From: Desulfovibrio sp. JC010
Lineage (GTDB): Bacteria; Desulfobacterota; Desulfovibrionia; Desulfovibrionales; Desulfovibrionaceae
Assembly (NCBI RefSeq): GCF_010470675.1
Contig: NZ_VOIQ01000020.1
Span: forward strand, 1-64,000
Direction: 5' to 3'
Length of the DNA: 64,000 nucleotides
The notes below the pieces were generated by a model. The model was not told the origin of the DNA and ran no database searches. It worked only from the letters and a program-made list of their open reading frames with translations. Within the stretch, counting starts at the first letter, position 1. Each line of letters starts with the position of its first letter. Positions 32,688 to 41,645 of this stretch are shown piece after piece. Position numbers and translations under genes: made by a program.

Positions 32688-35009
32688 TTAAAATGAATAT
32701 CCGTTTTTGCCCCGGCTTTTGGCTTTGTACATGGCTTCGTCTGCAAGGCGGATAAGCTTTTCTTTTTCTTCTCCATTATCCGGGAAGATGCTTATTCCGA
32801 TGCTGACCCCGATGCGGTAGACTTTTTCTCCCACGTAAAACGGCGCGCGCATGGAATCAATTATGCGCTGTGCAACTACTTCGATTTCATTGCGGGTTCC
32901 CACATCCTGCAGGATGAAAATGAATTCATCTCCGCCGATGCGTGAAAGAGTGTCGCTGGTACGCAGACAGTCACTGAATCTTCCTGCTACTTCCTTGAGT
33001 ACGGAGTCTCCGGACATGTGCCCCAGTTCGTCGTTAACCTGTTTGAAGTTGTCGAGGTCGGCGTATAGGATGGCCACTTTCATGCGGTTGCGATTGGCGT
33101 GGGAAAGGGCTTGTTTCAGGCGGTCGTCAAAGAGCACCCGGTTGGGCAGCCCGGTCAGGTTGTCAAACATTGCCAGTCGGCGCATGGTCTCTTCGTGTTC
33201 CTTGCGCTCGGAAATATCCATGAGGAAGCCGTCCATGCGTATGATGTTTCCGTCTTCATCCTTAATGGCCATGATGGATTCACTGGCCCAGAATGTGCTC
33301 CCGTCCTTGCGTTTATGTCTGGCTTCAAAGTTTTCCGTGTGTCCGAATTTTTTCAGAATGGTCAGCAGTCTGTCTCTTTCGCCGGACACGACATAGCAGT
33401 CCTTTGCTATGTTGGAGGCTTCATTAAGAAATGTTTCCGGTGAGCTGTAGCCGTAGTAATGGGCCATCTGGCTGTTGGCGTTGATGAATTCTCCCTGCGG
33501 AGTGGTCTGGAAAATTCCCAGCGGCGCAGTAGTGACCAGCGCGCTGTAGTTCTCTTCGGCCTGCCGCAGGGCTTCTTCTTTCTTTTTATGATCGGTAATA
33601 TCAAGGATAAATCCGACCATGCTTCCTTCTTCCGGAAGTTTGATCCCTTTTTCGTAAACCTTGCGTTCACTGCCGTCGCTGCGCAGAATGCGATATTCGT
33701 ATTCAAAGGATTTGTTGTTGCCCAAGGCTTCGTTGATTTCGTTTTTCAGGCCGGCACGGTCTTCAGGGTGTACCAGATCATAGTACATGCTTTTGCCGCC
33801 TCTGAGGAAATCTTCAGGGTCATATCCGGTAACCTTGCGTACCTTGGTGCTGATGTAGTGCATTGCATACGGCTGATTCATTTCGCATTTGTAGATGATG
33901 CCCGGAGCATTTCCGGCAATGGCTTCGAATAGGTTATCTTTGCTCTGTAACTCTTTGTTCTGGCGGAGAAGGATCTGTTGCGATCTATGGTAGTAAAAAA
34001 AGAAAACTATGGCGAAAAAGAGCAGCAGGATAAAAATCAGCATGGCCGCGCGCACCGTCTGGATGGAAGTCATGGAGTTGGTGGCATCGGTTTCCGGAGC
34101 GGAGATGGCGACCACAAGGCGCATTTCTCCCAGCCTGGCGGTGTTCCAGGCCACCAGCTTGCGTTCTACGCGCTGGTTCCTTTTTACGGTAAAGGAGTAT
34201 TCCCCGGTTCCGTATTGTTCGTGCAGCATACGGGAGTCTATTCTGATCAGGTCCTGATAGCCTTTGTGAAGTTCGAAAATGTTTTTGCCCAGAATTTCAG
34301 ATTCCTGATCAAAGATAACTGTACCGGAACCGTCAACAATGTACCCGGAACCGAATCTGCCGACCTGCAGCGGAACAATGTATTTGTCGGTCAGCCTGTC
34401 GAGGTCAATTACTACAGTCAACAGCCCTGCAAAATTGTTTTCGTTCCAGACGGGCACCAGCAGTCCGGCAAGACGCATTTTTTCATTGACCAGCGGTTTC
34501 GGGGTAATGAACCCGGAGCGCATGCCTGAAATTGCGGAGTAATATTTTTCAGTCCATTCCTGAGCCACCTGATGGGCCTGCACCAGTCTCGGCGAATTTA
34601 TATCGGAAGTGATGGGCTCGTTTTCAGGTGAGGTGTGGAAGCTGATCAGGGTGAGTGCTGTCATGGCATTCTGTTTGATTTTAAACAGTTTTTTGATGGA
34701 TTCAGCGGAGCGTTTTCCACTTATGAAGTCCACAAGCGAGTATTCAGCGAGAGTGGAAGAGGAGTTGACAATGCTGTCCAGCTTGTCTTTCAGTGCAGTT
34801 GCAACCAGCTTTGCCTGCAGGGCCTGCTGTTCATTGAAAATTCTTTCCTGATCACGGATGGACATTGAATCCAGTTTTAAACATAGATATCCGGCAATGG
34901 TCAGGATTACGACCAGCGGGATAATCAATCTGAATGGAATCCATTTGCTGAAAAGGTTGGTTGTTCTGGCTGAGAAAATCAAATTCGGCTCCGGGCTGTT
35001 TTTCAGCAC
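32688..35009 (-). CDS. Diguanylate cyclase with periplasmic sensor and two PAS domains
   Basis: 773 residues. A membrane helix near 28-48, a periplasmic region of about 270 residues with dCACHE-like sequence (IVDGSGTVIFDQESEILGKN), a second helix (AAMLIFILLLFFAIVFFFYY), PAS domains at about 360-480 and 490-610 (each ending in a PAC-like segment such as KDEDGNIIRMDGFLMDISERK), and GGDEF. The active site GGDEF is at 692-696, preceded by RTSD five residues earlier, an intact inhibitory I-site. It should make c-di-GMP. The EAL protein at 36042 lies on the same strand. Confidence 0.9.
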   Translation of the reverse strand: MLKNSPEPNLIFSARTTNLFSKWIPFRLIIPLVVILTIAGYLCLKLDSMSIRDQERIFNEQQALQAKLVATALKDKLDSIVNSSSTLAEYSLVDFISGKRSAESIKKLFKIKQNAMTALTLISFHTSPENEPITSDINSPRLVQAHQVAQEWTEKYYSAISGMRSGFITPKPLVNEKMRLAGLLVPVWNENNFAGLLTVVIDLDRLTDKYIVPLQVGRFGSGYIVDGSGTVIFDQESEILGKNIFELHKGYQDLIRIDSRMLHEQYGTGEYSFTVKRNQRVERKLVAWNTARLGEMRLVVAISAPETDATNSMTSIQTVRAAMLIFILLLFFAIVFFFYYHRSQQILLRQNKELQSKDNLFEAIAGNAPGIIYKCEMNQPYAMHYISTKVRKVTGYDPEDFLRGGKSMYYDLVHPEDRAGLKNEINEALGNNKSFEYEYRILRSDGSERKVYEKGIKLPEEGSMVGFILDITDHKKKEEALRQAEENYSALVTTAPLGIFQTTPQGEFINANSQMAHYYGYSSPETFLNEASNIAKDCYVVSGERDRLLTILKKFGHTENFEARHKRKDGSTFWASESIMAIKDEDGNIIRMDGFLMDISERKEHEETMRRLAMFDNLTGLPNRVLFDDRLKQALSHANRNRMKVAILYADLDNFKQVNDELGHMSGDSVLKEVAGRFSDCLRTSDTLSRIGGDEFIFILQDVGTRNEIEVVAQRIIDSMRAPFYVGEKVYRIGVSIGISIFPDNGEEKEKLIRLADEAMYKAKSRGKNGYSF

Positions 35010-35045
35010 TCTCTTTAGGTGTATTCAGCGTTTGAATTATTTCAG

Positions 35046-35945
35046 TCAGTTGCTGATTTTTTGCATGGTTTTGAAATTTTTGCTTATTCCATCTGCAACA
35101 TAGACAGCAATTCCGCTCCAGATAAAGGCAAAAGTTATCAGTCTGGCTGAGTTGAAAGGCTCATGATAGACAAATACGCCGAGTATGAGTGCCAGCGTGG
35201 GGGCGATGTATTGCATCATCCCCAGTGTTACCAGCCGCAGCCTGCGTGCGCCGTGGGCAAAAAAGATCAGCGGCATGGATGTGGCCGCCCCGGCTCCGAG
35301 GAGCAGGATGTTATCCGTTAAGCCTATTTTATATATACTTATTTCGCCTGAAAAAGCCAGCCAGATCAGGTAAGCGGCAGAAATAGGGGTCAGCACGGCA
35401 GTCTCTATAAAAAGTCCCGGCAATGACTCCACCTTCATTACTTTGCGCACCAGCCCGTAAAAGGCGAAAGATACGGCCAGAGTCAATGCTATATAAGGAA
35501 TGTGTCCATAATCAATTATAGAATAAGCAACTCCGCAGGCCGCGAGCATGATGGCAAGTCCCTGCATCCTGTTCAGCCTGTCTTTCATGAAGATGAAGCC
35601 GAGCAGTGCGTTCATGAGCGGGGTCATGTAATAGCCCATGCTGGTGTCCACCACATGGTCATGGTTGACCGCCCAGATGTAGATGAACCAGTTTGTGCCG
35701 ATGAGGCAGCTGCTTAAGGTGAGCAGGAGCTTGCCTTTTTTATCCGCAAGGGCGGTTTTCACTTCAGCCCAGCGTTTTTTGCAGGTGAGCAGAATCCCCA
35801 CAAAGACGAGAGACCAGACAATCCTGTTGCAGAGCAGTTCCAGTGCCGGAACCTCTTCCAGTGATTTCCAGTAGATGGGCAGTAAGCCCCAGAGAATGAA
35901 AGCGCCTGCGGCGTAGATAAGGCCGTCGTGGGTATTCTTGTTCAT
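35046..35945 (-). CDS. rarD: RarD-type EamA-family transporter
   Basis: 299 residues with ten predicted helices in two EamA repeats. GAFILWGLLPIYWKSLEEVPALELLCNRIVWS (shown by its core LLPIYWK and HR/NRIVWS) and FIYIWAVNHDHVVDTSMGYYM are distinctive of RarD. The family was named from a chloramphenicol-sensitivity locus; substrates are uncertain. The gene sits between two c-di-GMP genes on the same strand but without overlaps that would prove an operon. Confidence 0.88.
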   Translation of the reverse strand: MNKNTHDGLIYAAGAFILWGLLPIYWKSLEEVPALELLCNRIVWSLVFVGILLTCKKRWAEVKTALADKKGKLLLTLSSCLIGTNWFIYIWAVNHDHVVDTSMGYYMTPLMNALLGFIFMKDRLNRMQGLAIMLAACGVAYSIIDYGHIPYIALTLAVSFAFYGLVRKVMKVESLPGLFIETAVLTPISAAYLIWLAFSGEISIYKIGLTDNILLLGAGAATSMPLIFFAHGARRLRLVTLGMMQYIAPTLALILGVFVYHEPFNSARLITFAFIWSGIAVYVADGISKNFKTMQKISN

Positions 35946-36041
35946 CTTTCCGTATCCTTAAATTTCGTGAGGCGGGAAAGATATGCCAATACCCGTGAGG
36001 TTGCAACAGACATTATAGCTACAACCATACGGGCAGGGTTG

Positions 36042-37262
36042 TTATGTGCTGATATCTATGCAGAGAATGGGCGATTTGGGGGTGTCGTACAATTTCGTGG
36101 AAACTGTGACGCAGTTGTTGCCCGAGGCAAGGGAAATGTACGGGGCAGTGGTATGCCACTGGTTGCCGGACTTGATGATCAGGTAATATTCTTTGAGTGA
36201 GTGGTCCGCACCCAGCGGGGCAGGCTGGTAAATAAGCCGCCTGTTTTCCTTAAGTTTGTATGGGTTGCAGATTGTCTCGGAAATCTGGGAGCCGTTGGTG
36301 TCCAGAATATATGCGCACTCGATTCCCGTGTTTTCGGTAATAAAGGCGGAAAGTGCCGAGTCCGCAGTTCCGGGAGTGCCGTCCATAAGTGCTTCGCGCA
36401 GTTTTCCGGCCATCCGTTTATAGCTGTTTTCCATAATTTTCTGGCGGTTAAGCTTTTCCAGAATATGGGTTTTGAATCGTGAAGCAAGATATTTTATGGG
36501 GGTTGTGTCCGGGGTGACCGCAATGGCGGCGGGCATGGGTTTACCGAAATAAAAGCCCTGAAACACATCCACTCCCAGTGTCATCAGGGTCAGGGCTTCC
36601 TCTACGGTCTCGATGCCTTCGGCAAGGGGAAGTGAACCTGTGCGCTCGGCGAGGCTGATCAGGGAGCGGGTTACTTCCAGATTGTAAAATTTTTCATTGA
36701 TGTCAGTGATCAGGGAACGGTCAATTTTAATGATGTCCGGTTCAAGCGAAGGGATACGGTCGAGGTTTGAGTGTCCGGTGCCTACGTCGTCAAGGGCGAT
36801 GAGGAATCCGTGTTCACGGGATTTGCCCACAAAAGAAGTCAGGGCCGCATCACTTCCGGCTTTTGATTCAATGATTTCAAGAATGATATTGCTGGCCGGA
36901 ATACCGCACTGGGCGGCCATTTTCCCGGTCAGTCCGTAATTGAAGGTCTCTTCATTGATAATGGCCGCATCAATATTGACGGAGAGAAGCAGGGAACGGT
37001 CGGTTTTTGAAATGGGCGCAAAGGTCTCAAAGGCTTTTTTGCGGCAGGCCCGGTCCAGCCGGGTCAGGGTCTCAAGATCTTCACACATATTGAAAAGTGT
37101 GAACGGGGGAATGTTATCTCCGGTACGCGGGTGGATGGCCCGGGTCAGGGCTTCAAATCCTATCAGGCCCTTACGGTTCATGGAGATAAGCGGCTGCAGG
37201 ACAGTGGTTAAACCATCGTTTTCAATGAGTTCGTGTATGGAGAAGTCTGGTGTCGTATTCAT
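36042..37262 (-). CDS. EAL-domain c-di-GMP phosphodiesterase
   Basis: 406 residues. EAL domain at 10-250 with FEALTR (36-41), the Asn of LSVNID, the Glu of NIILEIIES, LDDVGTGHSNL, the Lys of IIKIDRSLI and AEGIETVEEA, so all metal and catalytic positions look present. The last 150 residues form a GAF/Cache-like sensory region (CAYILDTNGSQISETICN). Cytoplasmic. Probably hydrolyses c-di-GMP, opposing the cyclase at 32688. Confidence 0.88.
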   Translation of the reverse strand: MNTTPDFSIHELIENDGLTTVLQPLISMNRKGLIGFEALTRAIHPRTGDNIPPFTLFNMCEDLETLTRLDRACRKKAFETFAPISKTDRSLLLSVNIDAAIINEETFNYGLTGKMAAQCGIPASNIILEIIESKAGSDAALTSFVGKSREHGFLIALDDVGTGHSNLDRIPSLEPDIIKIDRSLITDINEKFYNLEVTRSLISLAERTGSLPLAEGIETVEEALTLMTLGVDVFQGFYFGKPMPAAIAVTPDTTPIKYLASRFKTHILEKLNRQKIMENSYKRMAGKLREALMDGTPGTADSALSAFITENTGIECAYILDTNGSQISETICNPYKLKENRRLIYQPAPLGADHSLKEYYLIIKSGNQWHTTAPYISLASGNNCVTVSTKLYDTPKSPILCIDIST

Positions 37263-37360
37263 GTAACAGTCGCTTTGTTTTGCCTTCGGCGTCTTTGTAT
37301 TCGAAGCTGCGAAGCAAACTAAAAGGTTTCCCTTCCCCAGCCGCCGGAGGCATTTCTTTC

Positions 37361-37398
37361 AAAAAAACGCCCGGAAGGGTGGGAAGTCCCTTCCGGGC
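37361..37398 (-). terminator. Intrinsic terminator after amtB-P-II
   Basis: GCCCGGAAGGG/CCCTTCCGGGC, 11-bp perfect stem with seven Ts on the minus strand, 140 bp past the P-II stop. The space 37263-37536 shows no gene. Confidence 0.8.
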
Positions 37399-37536
37399 GG
37401 TGTGATCCGGTGGAGGTGGTCACCGAATCGGGGTTGGCCGGGATTTTCTGCCGATGATAACCCCGGCCTGCTGTACACTAATTGGGGTTAGAGTGATTTT
37501 GCTTAAAGAGTTATATGGTTAATGTTTTTTGTGTGG

Positions 37537-37866
37537 TTAAAGTGATTCTTCGCCGGTTCTGATTCTGATGGTCCTGCCGAGGTCCTGTACAAAGATGACG
37601 CCGTCACCTTCTTTGCCTGTCTGGGCACCGGTTTTGATTGCTTCCAGTGCGCTTTCGACTTTTTCTTCATCCAGACCGATTTCAATGCGGACTTTTTTGA
37701 GCAGGTTAACTTCCATTACAACACCGCGGTAGGTTTCTGTGAATCCCGCCCCCCGGCCGGAGCCGAGGATGTTGGTTACCGACATGGTGTAGATTCCTTT
37801 GGCGTAGAGGGCCTGCTTTACCGGGGTAAGGCATTCGGGCCTGATGTATGTGATGATGAGTTTCAT
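37537..37866 (-). CDS. glnK: P-II family nitrogen regulator
   Basis: 109 residues. P-II trimer protein; the B loop TGKEGDGVIFV and C-terminal RIRTGEE are conserved for ATP/ADP and 2-oxoglutarate binding. The T loop reads ETYRGVVMEVNLL, so the position of the uridylylated Tyr51 (YRGAEYMVD in enteric proteins) is Met; control by UMP addition is therefore unlikely and direct effector control of the channel is inferred. It follows amtB by 31 bp, the usual amtB-glnK pairing with gene order reversed relative to E. coli. Confidence 0.88.
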   Translation of the reverse strand: MKLIITYIRPECLTPVKQALYAKGIYTMSVTNILGSGRGAGFTETYRGVVMEVNLLKKVRIEIGLDEEKVESALEAIKTGAQTGKEGDGVIFVQDLGRTIRIRTGEESL

Positions 37867-37897
37867 TATATTATTCCTCTCTTGGTGATGGTTTGGA

Positions 37898-39268
37898 CTA
37901 TTCGTTGGAGAAGATCTGGAAGCCGTTGTAGGACTCCATGCCGTGTTCAGCGATGTCGAGGCCCTTCATTTCTTCTTCAGCGGAAACCCTGATGCCCATG
38001 ATTGCCTTGGTGATGGTGAATGCGAGGTAACCCATTCCGAATGCCCAGATGAAGCAGACTACGATACCGATGATCTGGGTAGTGAGGATTCCGAATCCGC
38101 CGCCGTAGAAGAGGCCGCCTGTGCCATCGTTAAGAGCCGGGGTGGTGAAGAGACCGCAAGCGAGGGTTCCCCAGGCACCGCAGACGCCGTGTACGGATAC
38201 AGCACCGACCGGGTCGTCGATTTTGAGCACTTTATCAATGAACTCGATGGAGAGTACTACCAGCACACCTGAGATGATACCGATGATGATAGCTGCTGCG
38301 GGAGTTACGGTTGCGCAGGGAGCGGTGATACCGACCAGTCCTGCCAGCGCGCCGTTACAGGTCATGGAGATATCAGGCTTGCCGAATCTGAACCATGAGG
38401 TGAACATTGCACCGAGGGTACCCGCACAGGCGGAGAGGCTTGTGGTTACGGCGATGAGACCGATGGAACCGTCTGCAGTGGTGGTGGAGCCGGGGTTGAA
38501 ACCGAACCAGCCGAACCAGAGGATGAATACGCCGAGTGCCGCCATGGGGATGTTGTGGCCGGGGATAGCTTTTGCTTTGCCGTCTGCAGTGTATTTACCG
38601 ATACGGGGTCCGAGAACCATGGCACCTGCCAGAGCGATCCAGCCACCTACGGAGTGAACTACAGTAGAGCCTGCGAAGTCCATGAATCCCATACCTTCGA
38701 GCCAGCCAGCACCGGCGTCGCCGAGCCAGAGGGAACCCCATGCCCAGTGGCCGGAGATAGGATAAATGAGTCCGGTCACAATGGCGGTTACAAGGATATA
38801 GCTGCTGAATTTAGTACGTTCAGCAATACCGCCGGATACGATGGTCGCCGCAGTGGCTGCGAATACAGACTGGAAGAACCAGAATGTCAGGGTCCACTGG
38901 GAGTCTCCGTCGGTAAGTCCGGTACCGGAGAGTCCGAAGGCGGAGGTTCCGATAAAGCCGCCTGCGTCAAGGCCGAACATGAGGCCGAAACCGAGCAGGA
39001 AAAAGATGATTGAACCTGCGGAAAAATCGAGAAAGTTTTTCATCAGGATGTTACCGGCACTCTTTGCGCGGGTGAATCCTGCTTCTACACATGCGAAGCC
39101 TGCCTGCATCAGAAAAACAAGAATAGCTGCGAGAAGGGTCCAGAGAATGTTACCGTGAGTCTGGGACATGGCTTCTTCGGCTGCGAATGCCGCGGAAGGT
39201 GCTGCCAGGAGCATGAGGGTAGCGAGGGCCGGGATTTTGCGGCCTACCATGGAACGTTTAATAGTCAT
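37898..39268 (-). CDS. amtB: Ammonium transporter
   Basis: 456 residues. A signal peptide (ALATLMLLAAPSAAFAAE) and eleven helices of the Amt/Rh fold. The pore's twin histidines lie in FAGSTVVHSVGG and VSVHGVCGAWGTL, and the outer Phe gate and signature DFAGSTVVH are intact. Moves ammonium across the inner membrane. AAGGAGGACTGT precedes the ATG, and a sigma-54 promoter lies 48 bp upstream, so expression under nitrogen limitation is expected. Confidence 0.95.
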   Translation of the reverse strand: MTIKRSMVGRKIPALATLMLLAAPSAAFAAEEAMSQTHGNILWTLLAAILVFLMQAGFACVEAGFTRAKSAGNILMKNFLDFSAGSIIFFLLGFGLMFGLDAGGFIGTSAFGLSGTGLTDGDSQWTLTFWFFQSVFAATAATIVSGGIAERTKFSSYILVTAIVTGLIYPISGHWAWGSLWLGDAGAGWLEGMGFMDFAGSTVVHSVGGWIALAGAMVLGPRIGKYTADGKAKAIPGHNIPMAALGVFILWFGWFGFNPGSTTTADGSIGLIAVTTSLSACAGTLGAMFTSWFRFGKPDISMTCNGALAGLVGITAPCATVTPAAAIIIGIISGVLVVLSIEFIDKVLKIDDPVGAVSVHGVCGAWGTLACGLFTTPALNDGTGGLFYGGGFGILTTQIIGIVVCFIWAFGMGYLAFTITKAIMGIRVSAEEEMKGLDIAEHGMESYNGFQIFSNE

Positions 39269-39315
39269 ACAGTCCTCCTTAGGGATGTTGATTGCTTCAA
39301 GGATGTTTTCGATAT

Positions 39316-39332
39316 AGCAGGGAGTGTGCCAA
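39316..39332 (-). promoter_or_regulatory. Sigma-54 promoter of amtB
   Basis: Minus strand TTGGCACACTCCCTGCT: GG and GC separated by exactly 10 bases, with TGGCAC and TGCT matching the -24/-12 consensus. No NtrC sites could be placed with confidence upstream. The remaining 200 bp to the aromatic promoter are AT-rich without a gene. Confidence 0.82.
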
Positions 39333-39541
39333 ACTTGTAAGTGTCTGAATTTGCTGATAAAAAGACTGGGTTAAGCCAAAAAAACGATTACAAAAATGTA
39401 TTTTTGAACGTTTTTGTCTTATTTGGATAGGTATTAAATTACAAAAAGGTAAATTAGTGCAAGTGTTACAGTTTGTAACTTAAGAGAAATTAACAAATGG
39501 TGTTCATTATATTAATGATGGTAAAAAAATAAATAAAGTTG

Positions 39542-39570
39542 TTGACAATTTTTTCAGGACCCGGTTAAGT
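39542..39570 (+). promoter_or_regulatory. Promoter of the aromatic operon
   Basis: TTGACA, 17 bp, TTAAGT. The expected start of transcription is around 39577, next to the ATG of the leader peptide at 39578. The -35 is perfect and the -10 is weak. Confidence 0.6.
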
Positions 39571-39577
39571 AACACCC

Positions 39578-39688
39578 ATGCAGACTTTCAACACCCTAGG
39601 CACCGGCCTCTCATACTTTTTTTACTTTTTTTATTTTTGGTGCACCCACGCTTGTGGTCGGGTGGAGGTTTGCTTGTACGAAAAGTAA
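39578..39688 (+). CDS. Aromatic leader peptide of the shikimate/Phe/Tyr operon
   Basis: 36 residues: MQTFNTLGTGLS, then YFFYFFYFW (codons at 39614-39640), then CTHACGRVEVCLYEK and TAA. Nine aromatic codons in a row (3 Tyr, 5 Phe, 1 Trp) are far beyond chance and are followed 31 bp later by a strong intrinsic terminator and then by the genes for the aromatic pathway. This is the layout of ribosome-mediated attenuation: a ribosome short of charged aromatic tRNAs would stall here and prevent termination. No Shine-Dalgarno sequence is visible before the ATG. Alternating hairpins can be drawn (39644-39664, and 39665-39674 with 39700-39712), but the antiterminator pairing could not be settled by eye. 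Confidence 0.85.
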   Translation: MQTFNTLGTGLSYFFYFFYFWCTHACGRVEVCLYEK

Positions 39689-39719
39689 AAAAGTAGCATA
39701 GCAAACGACCTCTACAGAA

Positions 39720-39756
39720 GGGCCGCAGGCGAGAACTCGCCGGCGGCCCTTTTTTT
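39720..39756 (+). terminator. Attenuator terminator of the aromatic operon
   Basis: GGGCCGC-a-GGCGAG-aa-CTCGCC-g-GCGGCCC: 13 GC-rich pairs with one internal A-G mismatch, then seven Ts. It lies between the leader peptide and the first structural gene at 39827, so it must be read through for expression. Confidence 0.93.
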
Positions 39757-39826
39757 GTTACACGGGTCGCCAGAAAGGGAAGCGGTACTTGGAGAACTTA
39801 GAGGCAAACCTGACGGAGAATTTAAA

Positions 39827-40624
39827 ATGCAGATTGGTAAAAGCGTAAGAATGGAGCGGATAGTTAACCGCAATACAGGCCGGACAATCGTTGTTCCCAT
39901 GGACCACGGTATCAGTGTCGGCCCCCTGAAAGGTCTTCGTTCCATGCGCCGGGCAGTTAACGATATGGTCAAAGGCGGAGCCAATGCAGTGCTCATGCAC
40001 AAGGGTCTCGTCCGCTGCTCCCACCGCGAAGAAGGCGGCGACGTCGGTCTCATCGTTCATCTGTCCGCATCCACCTGTCTTTCCCCGCTGCCCAACAAGA
40101 AAACTCTGGTCGGCACTGTTGAAGACGCACTTCGTCTCGGCGCGGACGCTGTTTCCGTCCACGTAAATCTCGGTGATGAAGCTGAAGCGCAGATGCTTTC
40201 CGATCTCGGTGAAGTCGCTTCCGCCGCCACCAGCTGGGGTGTTCCGGTTCTGGCAATGGTTTACGCTCGCGGACCCTTGGTTAAAGACGAATTCGATCCC
40301 GAAGTTGTGGCCCACTGCGCCCGTGCAGGTGAAGAACTGGGTGCCGATATCGTAAAAGTTCCCTACACCGGAGACATTGAAACTTTCAAAGACGTGGTTG
40401 AAGGCTGTTGCATCCCGGTTGTGATTGCAGGCGGTCCCAAGCTCGATTCCACCCGCGATTTCCTGCAGATGGTTTCCGATTCTATCGAAGCCGGCGGTGC
40501 CGGACTTTCTGTCGGCCGCAATGTCTTCCAGCATGAAAACCGCGTTAAGCTGATGGAAGCCCTGCACATGGTTGTTCACGAAGACGAAACTGTTGATAAC
40601 GCTCTCGCTCACATCGGCGAATAG
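39827..40624 (+). CDS. 2-amino-3,7-dideoxy-D-threo-hept-6-ulosonate synthase (class I aldolase family)
   Basis: 265 residues. First enzyme of the alternative route to dehydroquinate (AroA' type): condenses a 6-deoxy-5-ketofructose phosphate with aspartate semialdehyde. DhnA/FbaB-like TIM barrel: IVVPMDHGISVGP at strand 1, VSVHVNLGDEAE, and DIVKVPYTGD, whose Lys is the Schiff base residue; IAGGPKLDSTRD binds the phosphate. The ATG at 39827 has GGAG upstream; an earlier in-frame ATG at 39755 lies on the terminator. It is followed by its pathway partner, which supports this role over fructose bisphosphate aldolase. Confidence 0.9.
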   Translation: MQIGKSVRMERIVNRNTGRTIVVPMDHGISVGPLKGLRSMRRAVNDMVKGGANAVLMHKGLVRCSHREEGGDVGLIVHLSASTCLSPLPNKKTLVGTVEDALRLGADAVSVHVNLGDEAEAQMLSDLGEVASAATSWGVPVLAMVYARGPLVKDEFDPEVVAHCARAGEELGADIVKVPYTGDIETFKDVVEGCCIPVVIAGGPKLDSTRDFLQMVSDSIEAGGAGLSVGRNVFQHENRVKLMEALHMVVHEDETVDNALAHIGE

Positions 40625-40654
40625 TTCACGCTCATAAAGCTCAGGAACAGGAAA

Positions 40655-41638
40655 ATGAAAAAAATTATTTATAAAGCGATCCCCTTCGATAAAAAACTGC
40701 TCAGCCTTGCCCTTGAGTCCGGAGTGGATGCGATCCTCACTTCCCCGGAAGACAAGGAAGCCGTGGAATCCCTCGGCCGGGTAACTGTCATCACCCCTGA
40801 TGATATGCCCTGCGTAGCCATCAACGAAAAGGCGGATGAAGCTGTTGCGGTTGATCTTGACAAAAAAGGCAAAGATGTCTGTCTCGCTGCAGGCTGGGAA
40901 ATTATCCCGGTTGAAAACCTGCTCGCCCAGATCGACTCCCTCACCCTTGAAGCTGAATCCCTTGACCGTGCAAGACTGGCTGCCAGCGTAATGGAGCGCG
41001 GTGCCGACTCAATCGTGGTCACTCCCGAAGGGGCTGCCGATCTCAAGCAGATCGTCGCCGAACTGAAACTCTCGCAGGGCAAGATGGAACTTCAGAAAGC
41101 AACAGTTACCAAAATCGAATCCGCCGGACTCGCTCACCGGGTCTGCGTCGATACCACCTCCAAGCTCAAGAAAGGACAGGGAATCCTGACCGGAAATTCT
41201 TCCGCCTTCACCTTTCTCGTACATGCTGAGACCGAATCCAACCCTTACGTTGCCGCGCGTCCTTTCCGGGTGAATGCCGGGGCTGTTCATGCCTACGCCA
41301 TTCTGCCCGGCGACAAGACCACTTATCTTGAAGAACTGCGTTCCGGTTCCGAGGTTCTTGTGGTCGATAAGTCCGGCGAAACTTCTGTGGCAGTTGTGGG
41401 TCGCAGCAAGCTTGAAGTCCGTCCCATGCTTCTTATCACCGCCGAGGTCCAGACCCCCGAAGGTCCGGTTTCCGGAAAGGTCTTCCTTCAGAATGCGGAA
41501 ACCATTCGTGTAGTCAGCGGTGACGGTGAGCCTGTAAGTGTGGTAACACTGAAAGAAGGCGACGAAGTTCTTTGCCGCATGGATGAAGCGGGCCGTCACT
41601 TCGGCATGCGCATCAAAGAAGAAATTTCAGAGGATTAA
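40655..41638 (+). CDS. 3-dehydroquinate synthase II
   Basis: 327 residues. AroB' type: oxidatively deaminates and cyclises the ADTH product to 3-dehydroquinate using NAD. Family blocks seen: GADSIVVTPEGAADLKQI, VCVDTTSKLKKGQGILTGN, FRVNAGAVHAYAILPGDKTTYLEEL and GRSKLEVRPMLL. Not related to classical AroB. 30 bp after ADTH synthase; together they replace AroG/AroB. Confidence 0.95.
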   Translation: MKKIIYKAIPFDKKLLSLALESGVDAILTSPEDKEAVESLGRVTVITPDDMPCVAINEKADEAVAVDLDKKGKDVCLAAGWEIIPVENLLAQIDSLTLEAESLDRARLAASVMERGADSIVVTPEGAADLKQIVAELKLSQGKMELQKATVTKIESAGLAHRVCVDTTSKLKKGQGILTGNSSAFTFLVHAETESNPYVAARPFRVNAGAVHAYAILPGDKTTYLEELRSGSEVLVVDKSGETSVAVVGRSKLEVRPMLLITAEVQTPEGPVSGKVFLQNAETIRVVSGDGEPVSVVTLKEGDEVLCRMDEAGRHFGMRIKEEISED

Positions 41639-41645
41639 TAATAAA

